Shown piece after piece: positions 34,848 through 42,853 of a stretch of DNA of 64,000 nucleotides. The notes under the pieces are model-generated. The model was not told the DNA's origin, did not search any database, and saw nothing but the letters and a program-made list of their open reading frames with translations. The position numbers and the translations under genes are program-made. Origin of the DNA: Lysobacter sp. (GTDB lineage: Bacteria; Pseudomonadota; Gammaproteobacteria; Xanthomonadales; Xanthomonadaceae). Where the stretch lies: positions 38,321-102,320 of the forward strand of contig JASLDW010000092.1 in NCBI GenBank assembly GCA_030151365.1. The letters run 5' to 3'. Each line of letters opens with the position of its first letter. Within the stretch, counting starts at the first letter, position 1.

Positions 34848-35489
34848 ATGGGGAATCGCGACAGCCGTCACATATCGTCTTCGGGCCGCCGGGGCAGCCT
34901 GTTCGTCATCGCCGCGTTCCTGCTGGCCACACAGGGGTGTTCTTCCGCCATGACTGCACCAACCGATCACACGCCTTCCGGCAACGCCGCGCCGTCGGAC
35001 GACTTCACCAATACCGTCAAGGACTGGCCGTTCAAGTTTTTGCGTCACGACTTCAGCGCGCAATGTTTCAACACCCGCGACTGCAAGATCGTGTACTCGG
35101 GTTTTCCGCACCACTGGGACGAACCGCAGCGCTCCTGGCAGTCCTATGGCTACGGCCACGCCGAATTTTTCCAGTCCGCAGAATTGTCGATCGCCAATTT
35201 CCCGCCACCGGCGGTGCTGGACTGGGTGGCGAAGGATGGAAGCTCGCATCACGCCACCGTCGACATGGCCGAGATTTTCAAGGACCGGCTGATTCGACAC
35301 AACGTGCCAAGAGAAGAGGTGGCCGAGGGCGTGAGCATTGGCGATCCCACGATCGCGCTTGAAGTCGATGACCGCACCGTCAATGTCTACATGATTGCGC
35401 GCATCCCGACCAAACATCTGCAGATTCCAGGCAACAAATACAGCGATGTCCGCGAAGACATGATCAAGGTCTACAGCAAGACGTATTGA
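34848..35489 (+). CDS. Lipoprotein of unknown family, candidate immunity protein
   Basis: A 213-residue protein with a lipoprotein signal (SLFVIAAFLLATQGCSS, Cys near residue 31). The mature part has two cysteines close together (AQCFNTRDC), a tryptophan/histidine-rich stretch GFPHHWDEPQRSW, and ends with a beta-rich region. No family was recognised. It is 19 bases upstream of the lipase gene and in the same direction. Periplasmic lipoproteins beside Tle-type lipase effectors commonly act as immunity proteins, so that role is inferred from context only. Confidence 0.7.
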   Translation: MGNRDSRHISSSGRRGSLFVIAAFLLATQGCSSAMTAPTDHTPSGNAAPSDDFTNTVKDWPFKFLRHDFSAQCFNTRDCKIVYSGFPHHWDEPQRSWQSYGYGHAEFFQSAELSIANFPPPAVLDWVAKDGSSHHATVDMAEIFKDRLIRHNVPREEVAEGVSIGDPTIALEVDDRTVNVYMIARIPTKHLQIPGNKYSDVREDMIKVYSKTY

Positions 35490-35508
35490 GTTCCTGAGGG
35501 GGGACGAA

Positions 35509-36915
35509 ATGGGGAGTGTGTTTGGCAAGAATGATGCCCAGGTCCACAAGGACCAAGCCACCACGGCGGATCTGGGGCAGTACGAAGAAGCGCGCAAGCA
35601 ACTGGGCGAATTGCACGCGCCGGTCCTGCTGCACGCCGAAAATCCGCATGAGCGCCTATATGTTGCCTCGCTTGATGGTACCGGCAACAGCATGCGCAAG
35701 GATGCACTGGAGCACTGGAGCGCCGTCGCCAAGATCCATGATCAGGTCGGCAAGGCCAAAAACCCGAACGTCGTCAGTGGTTATGTGGAAGGTATCGGAA
35801 CCCAGGATGGCTTTCTCCCGCGCGCTATTGATGGCTGGCGTGCCTATAGCTTTGACGAGCGCGTTGAAACTGCCTATTACGACCTTTGTACGCAAGCAAA
35901 ACGTTGGATTATTAAAGATCCCCAGGCTCAGATTCGCGTCGCCGGTGTCGGTTTCAGCCGTGGCGCCGAAGAAGTCGCAGCACTGAATCGCATGATCGAA
36001 GAGCGTGGCATACTCGATCCCGAAAAAGCCGTGCTCCATAAAGATCACTACGGTCTGATCACCTCGATCCAATACTCCGGGGAACAACTGGTTCCGCCCG
36101 GCAAAACCCTGCAAGCCGCGATGCTGTTCGATCCGGTCTCGACCAACAACACCGAGTTCGATCGCCGCCTTGCACCTTCGACGGTCGGAGCGTTCGAGAT
36201 CCTCTCAACCGATCATCGCGACCAGTTCAAGGGGGACCAACTGCTGCCGCACGGGCTGTCCGAGGACAACCGCTTCCTGAGCGTCACCGTTCCAGGCGCG
36301 CACAGCAACATCGGCGACACTTATACGCAGAACGGTCTCGGCGTCCTCAGCGCCAACATGGGCGTGGACTTCCTCAACAGCCTGTCGGATCGCGACTTCT
36401 TGAAACCGCAGGCGGTGCCGCAGGATCCCGCGAAATACCAGATCTATCATTCCGAAGAACACATGGTGCTGTACACAACGCGCTACTACGACCAGCACCA
36501 CCAGCGCGGGGAGACCAACCAGCTCGGAGCCGATTCGCAATGCCGGGTCGCGCAACCGCTCGCCGATTGCACGCACAAGGCACCCGTCGATCCGTCGCTG
36601 GCCGGGCAAATCGACTACCGGCCGATCCGGATGTCGGAACAACAGGCGCCACCGCCGATGCCCGATCAGGCGAAATCGCAGGCGATCTCCACCAACGACA
36701 TCTTCCGCTCGATGAGCGATGCCGCACTGCGCGGCGATGCAGCCGGGATGCGCGCCAGCGGTTCGATCTGGCTCAACAGCGGCGGCGCGCAGGAATGGCT
36801 GCAGCAGGGTCGCGACCACAACACGCAGCAGCGCGAGTCGGAGCTGACCGCGCAACTGGCGCAACAGCAATCGCAACAGGCGCAAGTGCAAGCGGCGCCG
36901 GTGATGCATCGCTGA
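35509..36915 (+). CDS. DUF2235/Tle1-like alpha/beta-hydrolase, putative secreted lipase effector
   Basis: A 468-residue protein with a DUF2235 (T6SS Tle1-like phospholipase) catalytic domain. It has the opening SLDGTGNS, nucleophile elbow GFSRGA with Ser150, LFDPVS with Asp208, and VPGAHSN with His265, so the triad is complete. There is no signal peptide. The last ~85 residues are glutamine-rich (AQLAQQQSQQAQ), reminiscent of the Gln-rich tails of xanthomonad type IV effectors, though no XVIPCD motif was recognised. GAGGGGGGA precedes the ATG. The first ~500 bases are less GC-rich than neighbouring genes. The stop overlaps the next start (TGATG). Confidence 0.8.
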   Translation: MGSVFGKNDAQVHKDQATTADLGQYEEARKQLGELHAPVLLHAENPHERLYVASLDGTGNSMRKDALEHWSAVAKIHDQVGKAKNPNVVSGYVEGIGTQDGFLPRAIDGWRAYSFDERVETAYYDLCTQAKRWIIKDPQAQIRVAGVGFSRGAEEVAALNRMIEERGILDPEKAVLHKDHYGLITSIQYSGEQLVPPGKTLQAAMLFDPVSTNNTEFDRRLAPSTVGAFEILSTDHRDQFKGDQLLPHGLSEDNRFLSVTVPGAHSNIGDTYTQNGLGVLSANMGVDFLNSLSDRDFLKPQAVPQDPAKYQIYHSEEHMVLYTTRYYDQHHQRGETNQLGADSQCRVAQPLADCTHKAPVDPSLAGQIDYRPIRMSEQQAPPPMPDQAKSQAISTNDIFRSMSDAALRGDAAGMRASGSIWLNSGGAQEWLQQGRDHNTQQRESELTAQLAQQQSQQAQVQAAPVMHR

Positions 36916-37409
36916 TGGACGGGCACATGGACAGCAACGACTTGCAGGAACTGGCGGTCCGGCTGGCGGCCTTCACCGACCTGCTGGAACAACGCGCCGA
37001 CCGCGTCGCCGACATCACCGAAGCGAATGCCCACGCCGTGGAGTCGGCCGCGGTCACCCTCACCGAGCAGGGACGCGGTCTCTCGGCTTCCGCGATCGGC
37101 GCCATCCGCGACGAAACCCGCAGCGCGATGCAGGCGCTGCACGCCGACATCGCCGCTGCGCGGTCCGCGCAACGCCGCTTCGCGACGATCGCGTCATCGG
37201 CATTGGTGGTCGCCGCCGCGATCGCGGCCGGTGGCAGCGCATGGATGGTCTGGCGCAGCCAGCAAGAAATGCAGCGCGCGAAATTCGCCCAGGGCATCCT
37301 CGAAGCGACCCGCAGCGGCGCGATCACGATGTGCGGCGAACAGGTCTGCGTGCGCGTCGGCAACAAACCGAAGCGCGCCGACGCCGATGGTTACGTGATC
37401 GCGGAATAA
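36915..37409 (+). CDS. Coiled-coil single-pass membrane protein, lipase-locus third gene
   Basis: A 164-residue protein. An alternative ATG lies four codons later at 36927. Residues ~10-90 are amphipathic helix/coiled coil, followed by one membrane helix (ASSALVVAAAIAAGGSAWMV) and a short C-terminal domain with two cysteines (ITMCGEQVCVRVG). The TGATG junction with the lipase gene indicates coupled translation. No family was recognised. It may be an accessory, second immunity or tethering protein. Confidence 0.68.
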   Translation: MDGHMDSNDLQELAVRLAAFTDLLEQRADRVADITEANAHAVESAAVTLTEQGRGLSASAIGAIRDETRSAMQALHADIAAARSAQRRFATIASSALVVAAAIAAGGSAWMVWRSQQEMQRAKFAQGILEATRSGAITMCGEQVCVRVGNKPKRADADGYVIAE

Positions 37410-37422
37410 GCCCGCGATCACG
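37394..37422. terminator. Hairpin between convergent genes, stop codon in loop
   Basis: CGTGATCGCGG and CCGCGATCACG form an 11-bp perfect stem. The seven-base loop AATAAGC contains the TAA stop of the membrane-protein gene. It lies between convergent genes ending at 37409 and 37434 and could serve both. There is no T-tract on either side, so termination is inferred from position. Confidence 0.45.
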
Positions 37423-37433
37423 CGTGCGAATGC

Positions 37434-38603
37434 TCAGTCGAGCACGCGGCAGAACACCGCCTTGAGATAGCGCGATTCCTGCACCTGCGCCAGCCACGGA
37501 TGGTCGGGGCCGGCGCCGGCCACCTTCAACACCTGCACGGTGCGACCGGCGTAGAACGCCGCGCGCCGCAGCATGTCGGTGAACTGCTCTTCGCTCACGA
37601 GGCCCGTGCAGCTGAAGGTCGCGAACAAACCGCCCGGCTTCACCACGCCCAGCGCCAGCTTGTTCATGTCGAGGTATTTCTTCAGCGCCGGGATCACCTG
37701 CTCGCGATCGCGGGTCATCTTGGCGGGATCGAGGATCACCACGTCGAACCGTTCGCCGTTGGCGGCGGCATCGCGCAGCCACGGAAAGATGTCGGCCTGG
37801 ACGAAACGCGGCTTGACGCCGTTGAGCTTGCCGTTGGCACGGGCGATGTCGAGCACCGCCGGATCGATGTCGATGCCGACCACTTCGCTGGCGCCATGCA
37901 CCGCCGCATACACGCCGAAGCCGCCGGTGTTGCAGCAGAGATCGAGCACGCGCTGGCCCGCGCATAGTTGCGACAGCCACTGGCGGTTCTCGCGCTGGTC
38001 GGCGAAGAAGCCGGTCTTGTGCGCACCGGCGGGATCGGCGCGGAACTTCACCCCGTATTCGGTGACGATCGCCGCTTCGGTGCCGAGGGTATCGCGGTAA
38101 TCGAAACTTTCCTGCTTCTGCACGTGCTCATCGGCGAAGCTGTGGAAACGACAGCCGGGGAAATGGCTGCGCAACGCATTGAAGATGATCTCGCGATGGC
38201 GCCAGGCGCCGGCGCTGAAGAACTCGACGACGATCAGGTCGTCGTAGCGATCGACCACCAGCCCGGAAATGCCGTCGCCCTCGCTGTGGACCACGCGCCA
38301 GGCATTGCTGATGTCATCGAGCTTCAGGATCTCGCGACGCAGGCGGATGGCCTCGCCGATCCTGGCTTCGAACCACGCCTGGTCGACCGTGACGGCGGGA
38401 TCGCGCTCGAGGATGCGCACCGCGATCCGCGAATGGCCGTTGTAGAAGCCGCGACCGATCCACTCGCCGTCCACGCTCAGGACGTCGACGATCGAACCCG
38501 GCTTCGGGCGCTGCGCCGGCTTTTCGACCAGGCGCTGGAAAATCCACGGATGCGAGGAATTCCACGCGTTCTTGAGGCGGACGACGGGCAGTGCTTCGTT
38601 CAT
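37434..38603 (-). CDS. rlmI: Class I SAM-dependent 23S rRNA methyltransferase (RlmI-like)
   Basis: A 389-residue enzyme with an N-terminal PUA domain (residues ~1-80, SHPWIFQRLVEKPAQRPKPG) and a Rossmann methyltransferase domain. Blocks include AHKTGFFADQRENRQWL (~193), the SAM loop VLDLCCNTGGFGVYAA, and VVILDPAKMTRDRE. RlmI makes m5C1962 in 23S rRNA. The catalytic-type cysteine motif reads TFSCTG. Divergent from the rhomboid gene by 69 bases. The group is secure; exact target site is by family. Confidence 0.87.
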   Translation of the reverse strand: MNEALPVVRLKNAWNSSHPWIFQRLVEKPAQRPKPGSIVDVLSVDGEWIGRGFYNGHSRIAVRILERDPAVTVDQAWFEARIGEAIRLRREILKLDDISNAWRVVHSEGDGISGLVVDRYDDLIVVEFFSAGAWRHREIIFNALRSHFPGCRFHSFADEHVQKQESFDYRDTLGTEAAIVTEYGVKFRADPAGAHKTGFFADQRENRQWLSQLCAGQRVLDLCCNTGGFGVYAAVHGASEVVGIDIDPAVLDIARANGKLNGVKPRFVQADIFPWLRDAAANGERFDVVILDPAKMTRDREQVIPALKKYLDMNKLALGVVKPGGLFATFSCTGLVSEEQFTDMLRRAAFYAGRTVQVLKVAGAGPDHPWLAQVQESRYLKAVFCRVLD

Positions 38604-38672
38604 CCGGCCATTTTACGGGGGAAGCGCGATCGCCGCCTTGCGCCATGCCCCAACCGTCGCCATGTGTAGCGA

Positions 38673-39341
38673 ATGGTCCTCGATGAAACCGCCGCCCCCA
38701 GTGATCCGCGCCGCCAGCGCCGGCTCGATGCCGGTCGCCTGCGTCGTGCATTGACCTGCAGCCTCGTCGCCATCCTGGTGTTGCTGGGCATCCATGCGAT
38801 GGTCGGCGGCAGCGATGCGGTGGCGCCCTTCGCGGTCCAGCCCCACGCAACCAGCGGGCTCGTCGGCATCCTCACCGCGCCGCTGTTGCACGGCTCCTGG
38901 GATCACGTGCTCTCCAACGCGATCGCCATCCTCATCCTCGGTACCCTCGCCGGCAGCGTCTATCCACGCGCCAGCCTGCGCGCGCTGCCGCTGCTGTGGC
39001 TGGGTTCGGGCATCGGCGCATGGTTGCTCGGCCATGCCGGCGAACACCATCTCGGCGCCAGTGGCGTCACCCACGGCCTGATGTATCTCACCCTGACGCT
39101 CGGCATCCTGCGCAAGGAACGTTCATCCGTCGCCGCCGCGATGATCGTGTTCCTGCTTTACGGCGGCATGGTGATGGCCGTGCTGCCCCTGCAGGAAGGC
39201 GTGTCGTGGCAGTCGCACCTTGGCGGAGCCGTTGCCGGTGTCATTTCGGCCTTCCTGTTCCGCAACACCGACCCGGCGCCGCCACGCCGCGTGTACAGCT
39301 ACGAGCTGGAAGAAGACGGAGACGACGCCGGGTCTGAATGA
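38673..39341 (+). CDS. Rhomboid-family intramembrane serine protease
   Basis: A 222-residue membrane protein with about six helices. The rhomboid signature is present: the helix with HGSWDHVLSNAIAILILG, nucleophile GASGVTHG (Ser near residue 130), and the catalytic His in WQSHLGGAVAGVISA (~180). An acidic tail (YELEEDGDD) lies at the C-terminus. Substrates are unknown. The stop codon lies inside a motif (TCTGAATGA) repeated upstream of the second OMP gene, see the entries at 39333 and 40286. Confidence 0.9.
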   Translation: MVLDETAAPSDPRRQRRLDAGRLRRALTCSLVAILVLLGIHAMVGGSDAVAPFAVQPHATSGLVGILTAPLLHGSWDHVLSNAIAILILGTLAGSVYPRASLRALPLLWLGSGIGAWLLGHAGEHHLGASGVTHGLMYLTLTLGILRKERSSVAAAMIVFLLYGGMVMAVLPLQEGVSWQSHLGGAVAGVISAFLFRNTDPAPPRRVYSYELEEDGDDAGSE

Positions 39342-39411
39342 GGTCTGTCCTTGTTTCATGAATCCAGGGTTTTCGTACAGCCCGCGGTCGTGTTGGTAAC
39401 TCCCTGATTTA
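39333..39411 (+). promoter_or_regulatory. Duplicated upstream element before the first OMP gene
   Basis: TCTGAATGAGGTCTGTC at 39333 and AACTCCCTGATTTA at 39398 are 65 bases apart. Nearly identical segments 64 bases apart precede the second OMP gene (40286 and 40350). The conserved sequence and spacing suggest a shared promoter, operator or leader. The first block overlaps the rhomboid stop codon. No canonical -35/-10 pair was assigned. Confidence 0.5.
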
Positions 39412-39511
39412 CGGAGATTCCATATTCCTCTCCCGTTGCACCTGCAGGGCGGAGCATGCCTTCCGCGTGCCGCGATGCACGTGCTCCCCCGAAGCAAAAG
39501 AGGTAAGACGC

Positions 39512-40150
39512 ATGAAGATGACCCGGAACTCTTTCGTTCTGACCGCACTGGCCGCCGCGCTCGCCGCGCCGGCCGCGTTCGCCCAATCGGCCACGACCGC
39601 GACGGACAGCGACAGCGGAACCGGCCAGGCCTTCATCCGCGGTGAGTTGGGCAAGACCCAGCTGAAGCAGGCCGGTGTCGACAACAAGGTCAAGGACACC
39701 TCCGGCAACGTCCGTGGCGGCTACATGTTCAACCACAACATCGGTGTCGAAGGCTTCTATGGTCGCTACTACGACAAGAGCGACAAGCAGGCGGGCATCG
39801 ACCGCCAGACCAAGCTCGACGGCATCGGTGCCGGCGTGGTCGGCAAGGTGCGCTTCGGCGACCAAGCCCGCGATACCGGCTTCTATGCCAGCGGTCGCAC
39901 CGGCATGATGCGCAGCGGTTACAAGCAGAGCGTCTCGGTCGACAACAACGGTACCACCACGGAATTCTCGCGGACCAGCCACAGCAACCAGCCGTACTAC
40001 GGTGTCGGCGTCGGCTACGACGTCAGCCGCAATACCGGTGTCGGCATCAACTACGACTACTTCCAGGGCAAATCGCGCTCGCCGGTGACCGGCAACAAGG
40101 AGAATTTCCATGCCCGGACGCTGGGCGTGGACCTGGAACATCGCTTCTGA
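39512..40150 (+). CDS. Outer-membrane beta-barrel protein, paralogue 1 of 3
   Basis: A 212-residue small barrel protein: signal peptide ending AAPAAFAQ, then alternating strands with GGYMFNHNIGVEGFYGRYYD, VGKVRF and QPYYGVGVGYD, and a C-terminal phenylalanine (LEHRF) recognised by the BAM machinery. The fold resembles the eight-stranded OmpA/OmpX-type barrel. AGAGGT lies just before the ATG. It is the first of three tandem paralogues. Its function could be adhesion, stress tolerance or small-solute passage; none is shown by sequence. Confidence 0.85.
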   Translation: MKMTRNSFVLTALAAALAAPAAFAQSATTATDSDSGTGQAFIRGELGKTQLKQAGVDNKVKDTSGNVRGGYMFNHNIGVEGFYGRYYDKSDKQAGIDRQTKLDGIGAGVVGKVRFGDQARDTGFYASGRTGMMRSGYKQSVSVDNNGTTTEFSRTSHSNQPYYGVGVGYDVSRNTGVGINYDYFQGKSRSPVTGNKENFHARTLGVDLEHRF

Positions 40151-40175
40151 TCCGGCCAACATCGCCTGTAGGAAG

Positions 40176-40202
40176 AACGGTCGCCTCCGGGCGGCCGTTT
40201 TT
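40176..40202 (+). terminator. Intrinsic terminator after OMP paralogue 1
   Basis: AACGGTCGCC and GGCGGCCGTT form a 10-bp stem with one G-U pair around loop TCCG, followed by TTTTC. It is a textbook intrinsic terminator 26 bases after the stop. Confidence 0.9.
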
Positions 40203-40285
40203 CATAAAAGATTCCGGGTCAAAATCGGATCGGATCTTTCTGAATGGGGTTTGGTGAAAGTTTCGCCATCTCCACTCACGTTAAA

Positions 40286-40363
40286 TCTGAATGAAATCTG
40301 TCGCCCCCGGGGAACTCGCAATTCCCAGACAGCTTCCAGAAATCTATTTAACTCTCTGATTTA
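40286..40363 (+). promoter_or_regulatory. Duplicated upstream element before the second OMP gene
   Basis: TCTGAATGAAATCTGTC at 40286 and AACTCTCTGATTTA at 40350 repeat the element found before OMP paralogue 1 with almost the same spacing. The region 40205-40457 is otherwise gene-free and AT-richer than the surroundings, consistent with a promoter and a long leader. Confidence 0.5.
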
Positions 40364-40457
40364 TAAAAACTTCACAACTCTTCCTTTTCCGGCTCTCGCA
40401 ACGCAGCATGGCCCCACCGCGCTCCAACGAGCGTTTCAATGTGAAAAAGGAAAGACC

Positions 40458-41078
40458 ATGAAGAAGTTCCAGACGACCCTCGCCCTGACCGCGCTGGCTG
40501 CCGCCCTGGCCGCCCCGGCCGCGTTCGCCCAGTCCTCGACCGATACCGTCGGCCAGGGCTTCGTTCGTGGCGAGCTGGGCAAGACCAAGCTGAAGGACAC
40601 CAGCAGCTCCGACAACGTCAAGGACACCTCCTACAACATCCGTGGCGGTTACATGTTCAACCGCAACTTCGGCGTCGAAGGTTTCTACGGCCGCTACTAC
40701 GACAAGAACAGCCACAACCTCGGCTTCGACCAGAACACCAAGCTCGACGGTTACGGCGCCGGCGTGGTCGGCAAGGTGCGCTTCGGCGAACAGGCCCTCG
40801 ACACCGGCTTCTACGGCAGCGGTCGCGTCGGCCTGATGCATGCCAACTACAAGGCCAGCGCCACCAACACCACCGGCGGCATCACCACCAACTACTCGGT
40901 GTCGAGCAACAGCAACCAGCCGTACTACGGCGTGGGCATCGGCTACGACTTCAACCGCAACATGGGCGTCGGTCTGAACTACGACTACTTCCATGGCCGC
41001 GTGCGCGTGCCGACCACCGGCAACAAGGTCAGCTACAACTCGCAGACCCTGGGCGCGGACTTCGAATACCGCTTCTGA
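40458..41078 (+). CDS. Outer-membrane beta-barrel protein, paralogue 2 of 3
   Basis: A 206-residue barrel, the closest relative of paralogue 1. The signal peptide is almost the same (LTALAAALAAPAAFAQ). It shares GGYMFNRNFGVEGFYGRYYD, GAGVVGKVRFGEQALDTGFY and QPYYGVGIGYDFNRN, and ends in FEYRF. AAGGAAA lies before the ATG. Differences cluster between strands, as expected for surface loops. It has its own leader and terminator, so it is probably expressed as a single gene. Confidence 0.86.
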   Translation: MKKFQTTLALTALAAALAAPAAFAQSSTDTVGQGFVRGELGKTKLKDTSSSDNVKDTSYNIRGGYMFNRNFGVEGFYGRYYDKNSHNLGFDQNTKLDGYGAGVVGKVRFGEQALDTGFYGSGRVGLMHANYKASATNTTGGITTNYSVSSNSNQPYYGVGIGYDFNRNMGVGLNYDYFHGRVRVPTTGNKVSYNSQTLGADFEYRF

Positions 41079-41116
41079 TCGCCACTGTTTGACGCACAAC
41101 TTTGGTTGTGGAGACC

Positions 41117-41145
41117 AACGGCCACCTTCGTGTGGCCGTTTTTTT
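41117..41145 (+). terminator. Intrinsic terminator after OMP paralogue 2
   Basis: AACGGCCAC and GTGGCCGTT pair perfectly over 9 bp around CTTCGT and run into seven T residues. The stem resembles the terminators of the two neighbouring paralogues. Confidence 0.92.
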
Positions 41146-41189
41146 GTCGTACACTGCGCGCCGCGTCGCCAATCCGGGCGCGTTTCATT

Positions 41190-41204
41190 GCCCCCATCGG
41201 GGGC
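41190..41204 (+). promoter_or_regulatory. Leader hairpin before OMP paralogue 3
   Basis: GCCCCC-ATC-GGGGGC is a compact perfect hairpin ending about 20 bases before the start codon at 41224, just ahead of the GGGGAAAA ribosome site. It could protect or modulate the mRNA 5' end. Not seen before the other two paralogues. Confidence 0.35.
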
Positions 41205-41223
41205 GTATTACTTAGGGGAAAAC

Positions 41224-41826
41224 ATGAAGAAGATGATTTCGGCGCTCGCCGTGGGCGTCGCGTGCGCACTCGTTGCTCCGGCGGCTTTCGCCGGTGAAGG
41301 CCAGGGCTTCGTTGGTGCAGAAGTCGGCCAGTCCAAGATCAAGATCGAGGGCGAATCGTCCAAGGACACCAGCTTCGCCATCCGCGGCGGCTACATGTTC
41401 AACAACAACGTCGGCGTCGAGGGCTTCTATGGCCGCTACTACGACAAGACCCTGCACGCCAGCGACAGCGGCATGACGGGCACCCTGAAGCCGACGCTGG
41501 ACGGCTACGGCGTGGGCGTGGTCGGGAAGTGGAACCTGACCGGCGCCACCAACAACACCGGCCTGTTCGCCAAGGGCCACCTCGGCGTGATGCAAGCGAA
41601 CGCCAAGGCCTCCGCGACGCTGGACATCGACGGAACGACCTACAGCGGTTCCGTGAAGTCGCACACCACCACGGGCTATATCGGTGTCGGCCTTGGCTAC
41701 GACTTCAACCGCAATGTCGGCGTGAGCGTGAACTACGACTACTTCCGTCCGAAGTTCAAGGTGGCCGGCGAGAGCAGCAACGTCCCGGTCAACACCTGGT
41801 CGCTGGGCTTCGAATACCGCTTCTGA
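41224..41826 (+). CDS. Outer-membrane beta-barrel protein, paralogue 3 of 3
   Basis: A 200-residue barrel, more diverged than the other two. The signal peptide ends APAAFAGE. It keeps RGGYMFNNNVGVEGFYGRYYD, GYGVGVVGKWN and GLGYDFNRNVGVSVNYDYF, and the terminal FEYRF. Mid-protein strands have more Thr/Ser. It lacks the duplicated upstream element of paralogues 1 and 2 and has a different leader with a GC hairpin, so it may be regulated separately. Confidence 0.86.
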   Translation: MKKMISALAVGVACALVAPAAFAGEGQGFVGAEVGQSKIKIEGESSKDTSFAIRGGYMFNNNVGVEGFYGRYYDKTLHASDSGMTGTLKPTLDGYGVGVVGKWNLTGATNNTGLFAKGHLGVMQANAKASATLDIDGTTYSGSVKSHTTTGYIGVGLGYDFNRNVGVSVNYDYFRPKFKVAGESSNVPVNTWSLGFEYRF

Positions 41827-41851
41827 TCCATCGGCGGCATCGACGGACCGG

Positions 41852-41880
41852 AACGGCCACCTTCGGGTGGCCGTTTCTTT
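41852..41880 (+). terminator. Intrinsic terminator after OMP paralogue 3
   Basis: AACGGCCACC and GGTGGCCGTT form a perfect 10-bp stem capped by TTCG, followed by TTCTTT. The stem is nearly identical to the terminator after paralogue 2. Confidence 0.92.
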
Positions 41881-41925
41881 GCCGGTTGATCCGCGGTTTC
41901 GCCGCGACGGCGTAAACTTCGCTCC

Positions 41926-42816
41926 ATGAACGCGAAACCGCAGCGCCTGGAAAACATCGTCACCGACAAGGGCAAGGTCCCGGTCTATGCCACCGGCATC
42001 GTCGAACAGCCGTGGGACGATTACACCGCTGCCGACCACGACGTCTGGCGCCAGCTCTACCAGCGCCAGCGCGAAGTGCTGGCCGGCCGCGCCAGCGACG
42101 AATTCCTGCAGGCGCAGGACGCGATGGGGATGACACCGGACGCGATCCCGAAATTCTCCGAGCTCAACAAGATCCTCAAGGCGACCAGCGGCTGGACCCT
42201 GATCGGCGTCGAGGGCCTGCTGCCGGAACTCGATTTCTTCGATCACCTCGCCAATCGCCGCTTCCCGGTGAGCTGGTGGATCCGCCGCCCCGACCAGATC
42301 GACTACATCGAGGAACCCGACCTCTTCCACGACCTGTTCGGCCACGTGCCGCTGCTGATGCTGCCGGTGTTCGCCGACTACATGCAGGCCTACGGCCGTG
42401 GCGGCGTCAAGGCGCACGGCATCGGCCCGGAGGCGCTGCAAATGCTGACGCGCCTGTACTGGTACACGGTCGAGTTCGGCCTGATCCGCCAGAAGGGCGG
42501 CCTGCGCATCTACGGCAGCGGCATCGTGTCGTCGAAGGGCGAATCGATCCATTGCCTGGAAAGCGACGCGCCCAATCGCATCGGCTTCGACCTCGAGCGG
42601 ATCATGCGCACGCGCTACCGCATCGATACCTACCAGAAGACCTATTTCGTCATCGACAGCTACGACCAGCTGATCGAGGCGACGCGTCCCGATTTCACCC
42701 CGATCTACGCGCGGCTGACGGCACAGGAATCGATCCCGGCCGGTACCGTGCTGGACAGCGATGCCGTGTTCCATCGCGGCACCGGCGAAGGCTGGGCCAC
42801 CGACGGCGACGTCTGA
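41926..42816 (+). CDS. phhA: Phenylalanine 4-monooxygenase
   Basis: A 296-residue bacterial phenylalanine hydroxylase. It converts phenylalanine to tyrosine with O2, non-haem iron and a tetrahydropterin. Iron-ligand residues are in HDLFGHVPLL (two His, ~134-139) and WYTVEFGLI (Glu ~183). GGLRIYGSGIVSSKGES and ESDAPNRI are further family blocks. The length is typical of proteobacterial enzymes, which lack the mammalian regulatory domain. No phhB (pterin dehydratase) gene is adjacent. fbp follows 37 bases later. Confidence 0.95.
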   Translation: MNAKPQRLENIVTDKGKVPVYATGIVEQPWDDYTAADHDVWRQLYQRQREVLAGRASDEFLQAQDAMGMTPDAIPKFSELNKILKATSGWTLIGVEGLLPELDFFDHLANRRFPVSWWIRRPDQIDYIEEPDLFHDLFGHVPLLMLPVFADYMQAYGRGGVKAHGIGPEALQMLTRLYWYTVEFGLIRQKGGLRIYGSGIVSSKGESIHCLESDAPNRIGFDLERIMRTRYRIDTYQKTYFVIDSYDQLIEATRPDFTPIYARLTAQESIPAGTVLDSDAVFHRGTGEGWATDGDV

Positions 42817-42853
42817 TCCGCGATAATGGCGGCTTCGCCTCCGGAGCCGCCCG

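Noticed and set aside
34848..35489. Naming the lipoprotein a DUF3304 Tle1 immunity protein
   Set aside because: The Gly-rich and paired-Cys motifs I associate with DUF3304 are absent. Immunity is inferred from position only.
36660..36915. XVIPCD type IV secretion signal at the lipase C-terminus
   Set aside because: The tail is Gln-rich, but I did not recognise the central conserved blocks of that domain, so only the possibility is mentioned.
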